This document shows positions 1 through 10,486 of a DNA stretch of 64,000 bases, piece by piece. The stretch comes from Paracoccus fistulariae (lineage in GTDB: Bacteria > Pseudomonadota > Alphaproteobacteria > Rhodobacterales > Rhodobacteraceae): contig NZ_CP067136.1 in NCBI RefSeq assembly GCF_028553785.1, positions 434,001 through 498,000 on the forward strand, given 5' to 3'. A program made the translations under genes and the position numbers. Position 1 is the stretch's first letter. Each line of letters begins with the position of its first letter. The notes below the pieces were generated by a model. It saw only the letters and a program-made list of their open reading frames with translations, was not told the DNA's origin and did not search any database.

Positions 1-558
1 CGCGTGCTGATGCGGCGCGGGGCCATCGGCCAGATCCGGCGCGGGCGGCTGGCCTTCGTCGCCGAAGTCCGCTCGCTCGCGCATGTGCTTGGCCAGACGA
101 TCGGGCGGACGTTCCAGGCGACCTGCGATGCCGCGCTCGGCGATGCGCGCTGCGGCGTCGATCTGGAGAACCCGGCGTTCAAGGGCACGAGCGTCGTGAT
201 CGACCTTCTGCGCGACCGCGCCTTCACCGCTTCGGGCCTCGGCGGCTTCGCCTCCGGCTGGTTCACCTTCGGGACCATCGAATGGACCAGTGGCTCCAAC
301 GCGGGGCGTCGGGCCGAGGTTCTCGGCCATGATGTGACGGACGGCATCGCCGTGCTGACCCTTCTCGAGGCGCCGGTGCGCGAGATCTCCGAGGGCAATG
401 CCTTCACCATCCGTGCGGGCTGCGATAAGCGGATCGAGACCTGCGGCGCCAGGTTCGCCAACACGGCCAACTTCCGGGGGTTCCCGCACATCCCCGGCCA
501 GGATGCCGTGCTGCGCTACGCCACCAAGGATGGCGGCCACGAGGGAGGCGTGCTGTGA
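1..558 (+). CDS. DUF2163 phage tail protein, C-terminal part (5' end outside window)
   Basis: The frame is already open at base 1, so only about 185 C-terminal residues are present. The sequence fits the DUF2163 / BR0599-like C-terminal domain of phage and gene-transfer-agent (GTA) tail proteins: a conserved CGVDL segment, paired cysteines in CDKRIETCGARF, and an FRGFPHIPGQD segment near the end. In Rhodobacterales GTAs and related siphovirus prophages this protein sits between the tail tape-measure region and an NlpC/P60 peptidase, which is exactly the order here. Its stop overlaps the GTG start of the next gene (GTGA), so the two are translationally coupled. The role is structural, in the distal tail or baseplate. 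Confidence 0.85.
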   Translation, partial: RVLMRRGAIGQIRRGRLAFVAEVRSLAHVLGQTIGRTFQATCDAALGDARCGVDLENPAFKGTSVVIDLLRDRAFTASGLGGFASGWFTFGTIEWTSGSNAGRRAEVLGHDVTDGIAVLTLLEAPVREISEGNAFTIRAGCDKRIETCGARFANTANFRGFPHIPGQDAVLRYATKDGGHEGGVL

Positions 559-1001
559 CGCAACCTCTCGCATCGGCCGACCCCGCGCGTGTCGTCGCCG
601 TCGCACGCTCCTGGCTCGGCACGCCGTACCACGACCAGGCCAGCCTGCGCGGCGTCGGTTGCGATTGCCTCGGGCTCGCGCGGGGGGTCTGGCGCGACGT
701 GGTGGGGCCGGAGCCGTTCCCGATTCTGCCTTACAGCCGCGACTGGGGCGAGACCGGCCCGCGCGAGGTTCTGGCCGAAGGCGCGCGGCGCATGATGATC
801 GAGGTGTCGCCTGCCGAGGCCGGTCCCGGCGCGCTGGTCCTCTTCTGCATGAGGCCCCGCGCCATCGCCAAGCATGTCGGGATCCTGACCGGTCCCGATT
901 CCTTCCTCCACGCCTACGAGCGGCTCGGCGTGATCGAGGAACCGCTCATCCCATCCTGGCGGCGGCGCATCGCCTTCGCCTTCCTGTTCCCGCAACGCTG
1001 A
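555..1001 (+). CDS. NlpC/P60-family phage tail cell-wall peptidase
   Basis: A 148-residue protein starting at a GTG that overlaps the preceding stop. The papain-like NlpC/P60 triad is visible: Cys38 in GCDCLGLA, His107 in AKHVGI, and a third polar residue, His119, in FLHAYE. In GTA and lambda-like tails this protein hydrolyses peptidoglycan peptides at the tail tip during DNA entry. The position between DUF2163 and the GTA TIM-barrel protein supports this. There is no signal peptide, as expected for a virion component. The length is normal for the family. Confidence 0.88.
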   Translation: MTQPLASADPARVVAVARSWLGTPYHDQASLRGVGCDCLGLARGVWRDVVGPEPFPILPYSRDWGETGPREVLAEGARRMMIEVSPAEAGPGALVLFCMRPRAIAKHVGILTGPDSFLHAYERLGVIEEPLIPSWRRRIAFAFLFPQR

Positions 1002-1010
1002 GACCCCTAC

Positions 1011-4000
1011 ATGGCAACGCTTGTCCTCGGTGCCGCTGGCGCCGCCATTGGCGGCAGCATCGGCGGGGCGATCCTCGGCGTGAGCGCCGCGACCATCGGC
1101 GGCTTCATCGGCTCGAGCATCGGCTCGGTCGTCGACAGCTGGATCATCTCGTCGCTGGCGCCTACGCAACGCATTGAGGGCGCGCGGCTCGACACGCTGC
1201 GCATCACCTCGGCCACCGAGGGCGCGGTGATCCCGCGGCTCTATGGCCGGATGCGGATGGGCGGCAACATCATCTGGGCGACCGATTTCCGCGAGGAGAC
1301 GAAGACCACGACGCAGGGCGGCGGCAAGGGCGGCGGGGGCGGCAAGGTCAAGACCACCGAGTATCTGTACTACGCCAGCTTCGCGGTGGCCTTGTGTGAA
1401 GGCCCGATCACCGGCATTGGCCGGATCTGGGCCGACGGCAAGCCGATGGACCTCTCCGGCGTCACCTGGCGCTGGTATCCCGGCGACGAGGCGCAGACGG
1501 CGGACCCGTTCATTGCGGGGAAGATGGGTGCGGCCGGCACGCCCGCCTATCGTGGTACGGCCTACGTGGTCTTCGAGGAGCTGGCGCTCTCGACCTACGG
1601 CAACCGCCTGCCGCAGCTCTCCTTCGAGGTCTTCCGCCCACTCGCCGATCCCGACACCGCCGAGGGGCTGACCCGCGCCGTCACCATGATCCCGGCCTCG
1701 GGCGAGTTCACATATGCCACGCAGGCCATCCGCAAGACCGATGGCGGCGCGACGATGCCCGAGAACCTGAACGCGCTGGCCGACTCCACGGACATGGTCG
1801 AAGCGCTCGACCGGCTGCAAGCGATGGCGCCTGCGGTCGAGAGCGTCAGCCTCGTCGTCGCGTGGTTCGGCGACGATCTTCGGGCGGGATCCTGCAAGGT
1901 GCGGCCCGGCGTCGAGGTCTCGGCCAAGTCGACCACGCCCGCCAGCTGGTCGGTTAGTGGCGTCAGCCGCGCCAACGCCTTTCTGATCAGCCGCGACGAC
2001 CAGGATCGCCCCGTCTATGGCGGCACCCCGTCCGATTTCGCCGTGGTGCAGGCGATCCAGGAGATGAAGGCGCGCGGGCTGCGCGTGACCTTCTACCCGT
2101 TCATCCTGATGGACGTCCCGCCCGGCAATACCCTGCCGAACCCGTATTCCGACAACGCCGCCGAGACGGGGCAGCCTGCGTTCCCGTGGCGCGGGCGGAT
2201 CACATGTTCTCCGGCGGCGGGGTTCGCCGGGACCGTGGACAAGACCGCCACGGCCGCAAGCCAGGTCGCGGCACTGTTTGGGGCTGCAACGCCTGGGAGC
2301 TTCAACGTCTCGGGCGAGAGCGTCAGCTGGACCGGGTCATCTGGCGATTGGGGTCTGCGCCGCATGGTGCTGCACTATGCCCATCTCTGTGTCGCGGCGG
2401 GCGGGGTCGACGCCTTCCTGATTGGCACCGAGATGCCGGGGCTGACGACGATCCGCTCAGGTGCCAGCGCGTATCCGGCGGTGCAGGCCTATCGGGACCT
2501 GCTTGCGGATGCGCGCTCGATCCTGGGGTCCGGGACGAAGATCGGCTATGCCGCCGACTGGAGTGAGTATTTCGGGCACCAGCCGGGCGACGGCAGCGGC
2601 GACGTGTACTTCCACCTCGATCCGCTCTGGGCCGACGCCAACACCGACTTCATTGGCATCGACAACTACATGCCCCTGTCGGACTGGCGCGACGGGTTCG
2701 AGCATGCCGATGCGCAGGAGGGGTGGCCCGCCATCTACGACCGCGCCTACCTGCAGGGGAACATCGCGGGCGGCGAAGGCTTCGACTGGTTCTACGCCAG
2801 CGCCGCCGACCGAAGTGCGCAGGTCCGCACTCCGATCACGGATGGTGCCGCCGGCAAGCCATGGGTCTTCCGCTACAAGGATCTGCGCGCCTGGTGGTCG
2901 AACCCGCACTACAACCGCCCGGGCGGGGTGGAGAGCGGAACGCCGACGGCGTGGGTGCCGCAATCCAAGCCGATCTGGTTCACCGAGTTGGGCTGCCCGG
3001 CCATCGACCGGGGAACGAACCAGCCGAACGTCTTCTTCGACCCGAAATCATCGGAGAGTTTCACGCCGCATTTCTCGCGGGGCTGGCGCGATGACGCGAT
3101 CCAGCGGGCCTATCTCGAGGCGACGTATCTCTGGTGGGCCGCCCCGGCGAACAACCCCGTTTCGTCCGTCTATGGCAGCCGGATGGTGCAGGTGCCGGAA
3201 TGCGCCGCCTGGACCTGGGACGCGCGGCCGTACCCGTTCTTCCCGGCGCTGACCGACGTCTGGACCGACGGCGCGAACTGGCGGCTCGGCCACTGGCTGA
3301 CCGGGCGGCTCGGCGCGGTGTCGCTTGCCGCGCTCGTCCGGCACCTCTGCCTGCGCGCCGGGCTGCCCGAGGCCCGGATCGACGTCACCGGCCTCTGGGG
3401 CGCGGTCGAAGGCTACGCCATCACGGCGCTGGAAAGCCCACGCGCCTCGATCACAACGCTGTCGCGGCATTTCGGCTTCGACGCCGTCGAGACAGAGGGG
3501 GGGATCCGCTTTGTCATGCGCGGCCGGGCCTCCGTCGCCACCCTCGCGCCCGACGATCTGGTGGCCACCCGCGAGGGCGATGTGCTGGAACTGACGCGCG
3601 GCCAGGAGACCGAACTGCCGCAGGCCCTGAAATGGCAGGTCGCCCGCGCCGACGAGGATTACGACGCGGCCCTCGTCGAGGCCCGGCGCATCACCGTGGA
3701 CACGACCCGGATCGCGTCCGAGTCCTTTCCAATGGCGGTGCCGCCCGAGGAGGCCGAGAGGCGCTGCCGCCGCGCGCTGATGGAGGCGTGGGTGGGCCGC
3801 GAGACGGCGGCGTTCCGTTTGCCACCCTCGCGCCTCGCGTTCGATCCGGCCGATGCGATCCGGCTCGCGCATGACGGGCGTCTGGTCGATCTGCGGCTCG
3901 TCTCCATCGCCGACGCGGCAGCGCGCGGCATCGAGGCGGTGCGGCAGGACCGTGCGACTTACGATCTGCCGCCCGGCGATCCCCGCGCGGCGTCGCTGAC

Positions 4001-4976
4001 GCGGGCCGTGGTGTTCGGCGCGCCGGACGCGGTGCTGATGGACCTGCCGCAGCTGACCGAGGACCAGCCCGCGCATCGACCGTTTGTCGCGGCGCACGCT
4101 CTTCCCTGGCCGGGCGAGATGGCGGTGTTCCGCAGCCCCTCGACGGACGGGTTCGAGTTGCTGACCACGTTCGGCAGCCGCGCCCGGATCGGAGCGCTGG
4201 TCTCGGACTTCTATCCGGGCCCCACCTCACGCTTCGACCACGGCAATGCGCTTGTGGTCGATCTGCTCACCGGCACGCTGGAGAGCGTCACCGACCTGAC
4301 GCTGTTGGGCGGCGCCAATGCGCTGGCTATCGAGAGCGCGCCCGGCACCTGGGAGATCGTGCAGGCGGGCGCGGCCGAGCTGCTGGCGCCGGGTCGATAC
4401 CGGCTGACCCGGCTCCTGCGCGGCCAGCGCGGCACCGAGGGCGCGATGGGCAATCCGGCGCCTGCTGGCGCTCTTGTCGTGGTGCTGGACGCGTCGCTGG
4501 CGTCCCTGCCGATTGCCGAGGCCGATCTCGGATTGCCGTGGAACTGGCGCATCGGTCCGGCGAGCCGCCCCGTCAGCGACGAGACCTATGTGGCGCAATC
4601 CTTCACGCCCGCGGGCGTCGGGCTGCGGCCGTTCTCCGGCGCCCATGTCGAGCAGCCGTGGCGCAGGCCGCGCACGCCCGGCGATCTGACGATCCGCTGG
4701 ACGCGCCGGTCCCGAGCTCTCGCGGCCGACAGCTGGGGCGGGCTAGAAGTGCCGCTCGGAGAAGAGCTCGAAGCCTACGAGGTCGAGATCCTTGATGGCG
4801 CGACCGTTAAGCGGGTGCTGAGCACCGCCACCACCAGCGCGGTCTACACCGCCGCAGACCAGACCGCCGATTGGGGCGCGCCGCTCGGCCCCGGTGACAC
4901 GCTCGACAGCCGCATCTACCAGCTCTCCGCCCTCGTCGGGCGGGGCGCGCCCAAGACCCTCACGCTGATACTCTGA
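1011..4976 (+). CDS. GTA TIM-barrel-like baseplate / host-specificity tail protein
   Basis: A 1321-residue protein of the size and order of the GTA gp15 / baseplate megatron family. The N-terminus is a Gly/Ala-rich glycine-zipper hydrophobic stretch (about residues 4-45). The central part has glycoside-hydrolase-like TIM-barrel features (FIGIDNYMPLSDWRDG, then KPIWFTELGCPAIDRG), followed by the Phage-tail_3-like and Rcc01698-like C-terminal region with an RLTRLLRGQRGTEG segment. By homology it forms the tail-tip hub that contacts the cell envelope. Whether the barrel is catalytic cannot be judged by eye. The gene is intact, in register with its neighbours, and ends 10 bases before the fibre gene. 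Confidence 0.88.
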   Translation: MATLVLGAAGAAIGGSIGGAILGVSAATIGGFIGSSIGSVVDSWIISSLAPTQRIEGARLDTLRITSATEGAVIPRLYGRMRMGGNIIWATDFREETKTTTQGGGKGGGGGKVKTTEYLYYASFAVALCEGPITGIGRIWADGKPMDLSGVTWRWYPGDEAQTADPFIAGKMGAAGTPAYRGTAYVVFEELALSTYGNRLPQLSFEVFRPLADPDTAEGLTRAVTMIPASGEFTYATQAIRKTDGGATMPENLNALADSTDMVEALDRLQAMAPAVESVSLVVAWFGDDLRAGSCKVRPGVEVSAKSTTPASWSVSGVSRANAFLISRDDQDRPVYGGTPSDFAVVQAIQEMKARGLRVTFYPFILMDVPPGNTLPNPYSDNAAETGQPAFPWRGRITCSPAAGFAGTVDKTATAASQVAALFGAATPGSFNVSGESVSWTGSSGDWGLRRMVLHYAHLCVAAGGVDAFLIGTEMPGLTTIRSGASAYPAVQAYRDLLADARSILGSGTKIGYAADWSEYFGHQPGDGSGDVYFHLDPLWADANTDFIGIDNYMPLSDWRDGFEHADAQEGWPAIYDRAYLQGNIAGGEGFDWFYASAADRSAQVRTPITDGAAGKPWVFRYKDLRAWWSNPHYNRPGGVESGTPTAWVPQSKPIWFTELGCPAIDRGTNQPNVFFDPKSSESFTPHFSRGWRDDAIQRAYLEATYLWWAAPANNPVSSVYGSRMVQVPECAAWTWDARPYPFFPALTDVWTDGANWRLGHWLTGRLGAVSLAALVRHLCLRAGLPEARIDVTGLWGAVEGYAITALESPRASITTLSRHFGFDAVETEGGIRFVMRGRASVATLAPDDLVATREGDVLELTRGQETELPQALKWQVARADEDYDAALVEARRITVDTTRIASESFPMAVPPEEAERRCRRALMEAWVGRETAAFRLPPSRLAFDPADAIRLAHDGRLVDLRLVSIADAAARGIEAVRQDRATYDLPPGDPRAASLTRAVVFGAPDAVLMDLPQLTEDQPAHRPFVAAHALPWPGEMAVFRSPSTDGFELLTTFGSRARIGALVSDFYPGPTSRFDHGNALVVDLLTGTLESVTDLTLLGGANALAIESAPGTWEIVQAGAAELLAPGRYRLTRLLRGQRGTEGAMGNPAPAGALVVVLDASLASLPIAEADLGLPWNWRIGPASRPVSDETYVAQSFTPAGVGLRPFSGAHVEQPWRRPRTPGDLTIRWTRRSRALAADSWGGLEVPLGEELEAYEVEILDGATVKRVLSTATTSAVYTAADQTADWGAPLGPGDTLDSRIYQLSALVGRGAPKTLTLIL

Positions 4977-4986
4977 AGGCCATCCC

Positions 4987-6063
4987 ATGTCCGACGCCAC
5001 GACCCATCTCCTGCTGCCCTACATCCTGGCGGCGCAGGCCCAGAAGCACGTCACCCACAACGAGGCGCTGCGGCTGCTCGACGGGCTCGTGCAGCTCTCC
5101 GTGCTCGACCGCGATCTGACAGCGCCGCCCGGCAGTCCCGCCGATGGCGATCGCTACATCGTCGCCTCGGGCGCGACGGGCGAATGGTCCGGATGGGACC
5201 TGAACGTCGCGCTCTGGACCGATGGCGCCTGGCTGCGACTTCCCCCGCGGATCGGCTGGCGCGCATGGGTCGAGGACGAGGGCCTGCTGCTGGTCTACGA
5301 TGGCGCGGGCTGGCTCGGGACCACACCGGCGGCGCTGCAGAACATGGCGCTCCTCGGGGTTGGCACCACGGCGGATGCATCGAACCCGTTCTCGGCCAAG
5401 CTCAACGCCGCGCTCTGGACGGCGAGGACCGTGGCCGAGGGCGGCACCGGCGACCTGTTCTACACCATGAACAAGGAGGCGGCCGGCGACGATCTCGGTT
5501 TGACCCTCCAGACCGGCTTCGTGACCAAGGCGCTGGTGGGGCTGTTCGGGTCGGACCGCTTCCGGCTCGCGGTCTCCGCCGACGGCAGCACCTTCTTCGA
5601 CGGGCTGAGCGTCGACAACGCCACCGGCATTGTCGATCAGCCCCGGCTGCCGCGGTTCAAGGCTTACACGAACTACGACAACTACGTCGGCGTCGGCACC
5701 TGGACCAAGATCGGCCTTAACAACACCGACTACAACGATCAGGGCGCGTTCGACGCCGTGAACAACCACTTCGTCGCCCCCGTGGACGGCACCTACCTCT
5801 TCGGCGCGACTCTGCTGTACAAGATCAACGCCAGCGCCACCGCCCGCATGCGCGGGCGGCTCGTCCTGAACGGCACGACCGAAATCCGCGGCTCCCTCGG
5901 CGAAATCTCCGCCACTCATGTCTCGCTCGCTACCGCGATCTGGCTTCAGACCATGGTGCCGCTGACGGCAGGCGATACCGTCGAGCTGCAGGGGTATTTC
6001 CGGGTCGCGGACGGCTACTTCGCCGCCGACCACACGTCCTTCTGGGGCTGCAAGGTCGGCTGA
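4987..6063 (+). CDS. DUF2793 tail-fibre protein with C1q-like tip
   Basis: A 358-residue protein. Residues 1-105 match DUF2793 (LLLPYILAAQAQKHVTHNEA and a GDRYIV segment), the phage-side attachment part of short fibres in alphaproteobacterial phages. The middle (about 150-215) contains the segment GLFGSDRFRLAVSADG. The C-terminus (about 220-358) looks like a C1q/TNF-type jelly roll: FVAPVDGTYLFG, LTAGDTVELQGYF and a final FWGCKVG. Such tips trimerise and bind receptors. Two degraded relatives with different tips lie at 20321-21337 and 21491-21559, so fibre-tip exchange has happened in this lineage. Confidence 0.82.
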   Translation: MSDATTHLLLPYILAAQAQKHVTHNEALRLLDGLVQLSVLDRDLTAPPGSPADGDRYIVASGATGEWSGWDLNVALWTDGAWLRLPPRIGWRAWVEDEGLLLVYDGAGWLGTTPAALQNMALLGVGTTADASNPFSAKLNAALWTARTVAEGGTGDLFYTMNKEAAGDDLGLTLQTGFVTKALVGLFGSDRFRLAVSADGSTFFDGLSVDNATGIVDQPRLPRFKAYTNYDNYVGVGTWTKIGLNNTDYNDQGAFDAVNNHFVAPVDGTYLFGATLLYKINASATARMRGRLVLNGTTEIRGSLGEISATHVSLATAIWLQTMVPLTAGDTVELQGYFRVADGYFAADHTSFWGCKVG

Positions 6064-6082
6064 GCGGCGGAAGGAGGATCCG

Positions 6083-6370
6083 ATGAACCCACCCCGATCC
6101 GAGGGCTTCGTGCGCATGCCCGACGCCGAGTTCGAGGCGATCTTGACCCGGGCGGCGGAGGAAGGCGCCAAGCGTGCGCTGGCCGATGTCGGCCTCGACG
6201 GCGACGAGGCCGCGCTCGACATCCGCGATCTGCGCTCCCTGGTCGACTGCATCCGGCTGGTCCGCCGCACCGCGATGCAGACCGCCGTCCGCATGATCAC
6301 CACCGGCGTCATGCTGGCGCTGCTCGCGGGTATAGCGATCAAGCTGAAGATCTTCGGCGGCGGCCCGTAG
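6083..6370 (+). CDS. Small phage membrane protein (DUF6127-like), possible holin accessory
   Basis: A 95-residue protein behind a strong ribosome site (GGAAGGAGG, 6 bases before ATG). The N-terminal half is acidic and helical (RMPDAEFEAI, GAKRALADVGL). One hydrophobic segment lies near the C-terminus (about residues 71-90), ending in a short basic tail. It resembles the small DUF6127-type proteins found between tail-fibre and lysis genes in Rhodobacterales prophages; that assignment is from memory. A holin or lysis-timing role is inferred from position only. A terminator follows directly. Confidence 0.65.
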   Translation: MNPPRSEGFVRMPDAEFEAILTRAAEEGAKRALADVGLDGDEAALDIRDLRSLVDCIRLVRRTAMQTAVRMITTGVMLALLAGIAIKLKIFGGGP

Positions 6371-6405
6371 CCGCTCAACACCCCCGTTCACCAGCCCAAC
6401 CGCAC

Positions 6406-6428
6406 CCGCCCTCGAGGCGGTTTTTTTT
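6406..6428 (+). terminator. Rho-independent terminator after tail genes
   Basis: A 5-bp GC stem (CCGCC/GGCGG) with loop CTCGA is followed by eight consecutive T. It separates the tail operon from the lysis cassette. The stem is short but the T-tract is long. Confidence 0.7.
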
Positions 6429-6445
6429 CGTTTCGGAGGACCCTC

Positions 6446-7120
6446 ATGACCACGACCTTCCACCGCCATTGGCGTGATGTGCCGGAGAGCGCCTGGCGCT
6501 GGCCGAATTTCTCGCCCGCCGAGATTGCATGCCGGGGCACCGGCAAGCTGCTCGTGAACGAAACCGCGCTCGACAAGCTGCAGGCGCTGCGCGACCGGCT
6601 GGGCAAGCCGCTGATCGTCCGCTCCGCCTACCGCAGCCCAGAGCACAACCGTGCCGTGGGGGGCGCGGGCCGGTCGAAGCATCTCGACGGCGCCGCCTTC
6701 GACATCGCCATGGCGAACCACGATCCGGTGGCCTTCGAGGCTGCGGCGCGCGAGGTCGGATTCCTCGGCTTCGGCTTCTACCCGCGATCGGGGTTCATCC
6801 ATGTCGATCTCGGGCCCGCGCGGCAGTGGGGCGAGCGGTTCCCGGTCCGGGCGACGGCATTTGCAGCCGAGACGCCGCCCGCGCGCGAGGTGCTGGCTGA
6901 CAGCCGCACCATGAAGGGCGGCGGGGCAGCCGGTGTGGCGACGCTGGGCGCGGCGGGCGTCGAGGTGGCGCAGCAGGTGCTGGCCGAGACCCAGACCGCG
7001 ATCTTGCCGCTTGTGCCGTATCTCGACACGTTGCGTTGGGTATTCATCGCCGTGGCGCTTGGCGGCATCGCGGTCACGATCTACGCGCGTCTCGATGACT
7101 GGCGCCGAGGGCAGCGGTGA
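6446..7120 (+). CDS. Peptidase M15-family endolysin with C-terminal membrane anchor
   Basis: A 224-residue protein. Residues 20-125 carry the M15 zinc carboxypeptidase/endolysin signature: RSAYRSPEHN, then His79 and Asp86 in SKHLDGAAFD, and His119 in FIHVDLG, which together form the zinc site. M15 phage endolysins cleave peptide links in peptidoglycan. After a Gly/Ala linker there is a single hydrophobic helix (about 199-217) followed by a basic tail, an unusual anchor for an endolysin. The start ATG follows GGAGG by 7 bases. The stop overlaps the i-spanin start (TGATG). A degraded second copy lies at 28303-28680. Confidence 0.85.
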   Translation: MTTTFHRHWRDVPESAWRWPNFSPAEIACRGTGKLLVNETALDKLQALRDRLGKPLIVRSAYRSPEHNRAVGGAGRSKHLDGAAFDIAMANHDPVAFEAAAREVGFLGFGFYPRSGFIHVDLGPARQWGERFPVRATAFAAETPPAREVLADSRTMKGGGAAGVATLGAAGVEVAQQVLAETQTAILPLVPYLDTLRWVFIAVALGGIAVTIYARLDDWRRGQR

Positions 7121-7374
7121 TGGCCCCGCTCCTGATCGGGTTCGCCGCCAGCCCATGGATGCGGGCCGCTTTGCGCTACGGCGCCATCATCCTCGCCCTG
7201 CTCCTGTTCCTGCTTTCGCTTCGGCGGTCCGGCGAGCGAGCGGGACGCCTCGCTGAACGCCTTCAGACCACGGAGAAAGCCAATGATGTCCAACGCCAGA
7301 TGCTCGAGGCGACGGCTCGTCGTCCTAGGTCTCGCGACGAGCTTGCTGAGCGGCTGCGCAACGGTCGGTTCTGA
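7120..7374 (+). CDS. Rz-like inner-membrane spanin subunit
   Basis: An 84-residue protein with one N-terminal transmembrane helix (about 17-36, IILALLLFLLSLRR) followed by a charged helical periplasmic segment, the layout of i-spanins (Rz). ATG at 7120 overlaps the endolysin stop; an in-frame GTG at 7117 would add one residue. The o-spanin gene begins inside this gene in a different frame, the classical nested Rz/Rz1 arrangement. With its partner it would disrupt the outer membrane in the last step of lysis. Sequence identity to known Rz cannot be judged; the call rests on topology and gene nesting. Confidence 0.72.
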   Translation: MAPLLIGFAASPWMRAALRYGAIILALLLFLLSLRRSGERAGRLAERLQTTEKANDVQRQMLEATARRPRSRDELAERLRNGRF

Positions 7375-7540
7375 GCCCGGCATCGCGACCGTCTGCCCGC
7401 CCGTGGTAGAGTACAGCCGCGAGTTCCAGGCGCGCGCAGCCGAGGAGCTCGCGCGGCTGCCGCACGGGTCGGCCATCGCCGAGATGCTGAGCGACTACGC
7501 CGTGATCCGGGATCAGGTCCGTATGTGTTCTCGCCCCTGA
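7283..7540 (+). CDS. Rz1-like outer-membrane lipoprotein spanin subunit
   Basis: An 85-residue protein in frame 2, starting inside the i-spanin gene. It has a basic N-terminus, a hydrophobic stretch and a lipobox LLSGC (lipidated Cys at about residue 25), so it should mature into an outer-membrane lipoprotein. The mature part is short with conserved CPPVVEYS and EFQARAAEEL segments. A close relative sits at 28706-28960. Lambda Rz1 is Pro-rich; this one is not, so it belongs to a different spanin subfamily if the inference is right. The metal island begins 26 bases after its stop. Confidence 0.72.
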   Translation: MMSNARCSRRRLVVLGLATSLLSGCATVGSEPGIATVCPPVVEYSREFQARAAEELARLPHGSAIAEMLSDYAVIRDQVRMCSRP

Positions 7541-7566
7541 TCAAGAGCCGAATTGGAGCCTCAAGG

Positions 7567-8046
7567 TCAGGCAGCAGCGTAGCTGGTAAAGACCTCGTTC
7601 GATCCGTCGCGCCGGATCAGAAACACGTCGTAGGCCTCGCGCTGGCTTTCCGGTCCCATCCCGGGCGAGCCGTAGGGCATGCCTGGCACTGCGAGGCCGA
7701 CCGCGTCGGGGCGTTCCAGCAGGAGACGGCGAATGTCGGCAACAGGGACGTGACCCTCGATAATGTAACCATCCACACGACCCGTATGGCAGGAGACCAT
7801 CTCCTGCGGGATGCCGTTGTCCAGCTTGTAGCGCATCAGAAGCGTCCCGGCGCTCGCCTCGGTCGTGACGGCGAAGCCGTCGTTCTCGAGGATCTCGATC
7901 CAGGCCGAGCAGCAGCCGCAGTTGGGGTCCTTCATCACGTGGATCGCCGGACCGGCGCCTTGCGCCAGAGCCCTCAAGGGCGACGCAGCCGCCAGCGCAG
8001 CTGTGCCGATCAGGAGCTTGCGGCGGGAAAACATGTCTTGGGTCAT
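7567..8046 (-). CDS. DUF411 metal-binding periplasmic protein
   Basis: A 159-residue protein. The N-terminus (SRRKLLIGTAALAAA) is a Tat-like signal peptide ending near AQG. The mature part is a DUF411 domain: DPNCGCCSAWIEIL, with Cys43, Cys45 and Cys46 as likely metal ligands, and VSCHTGRVDGYIIEGHVP. DUF411 proteins occur with copper and other metal resistance genes and are thought to bind copper in the periplasm. It is the last gene of the minus-strand copper operon, 39 bases after the CopA-type ATPase. The start ATG has AAAGGAAC upstream. Confidence 0.88.
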   Translation of the reverse strand: MTQDMFSRRKLLIGTAALAAASPLRALAQGAGPAIHVMKDPNCGCCSAWIEILENDGFAVTTEASAGTLLMRYKLDNGIPQEMVSCHTGRVDGYIIEGHVPVADIRRLLLERPDAVGLAVPGMPYGSPGMGPESQREAYDVFLIRRDGSNEVFTSYAAA

Positions 8047-8085
8047 CTGATGTTCCTTTCGAGGTTGGATGTGTGGGCTGGCAGA

Positions 8086-10419
<2,334 letters not shown>

Positions 10420-10486
10420 AGTCTGCCAGCCTTTCGATCTCTTGTTTCAGCTTGCCGCTTCCAGCCGTTGGAAGCTCAAGCTCTTT

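Noticed and set aside
516..1820. Minus-strand frame of 434 codons over the tail genes
   Set aside because: Antisense shadow of the NlpC/P60 and TIM-barrel tail genes; Arg/Gly-rich composition without domains.
1..7540. A complete, functional gene-transfer agent
   Set aside because: The tail genes are GTA-type, but a C1q fibre, lysis cassette, integrase remnant and tRNA site point to a prophage; GTA head genes are not visible.
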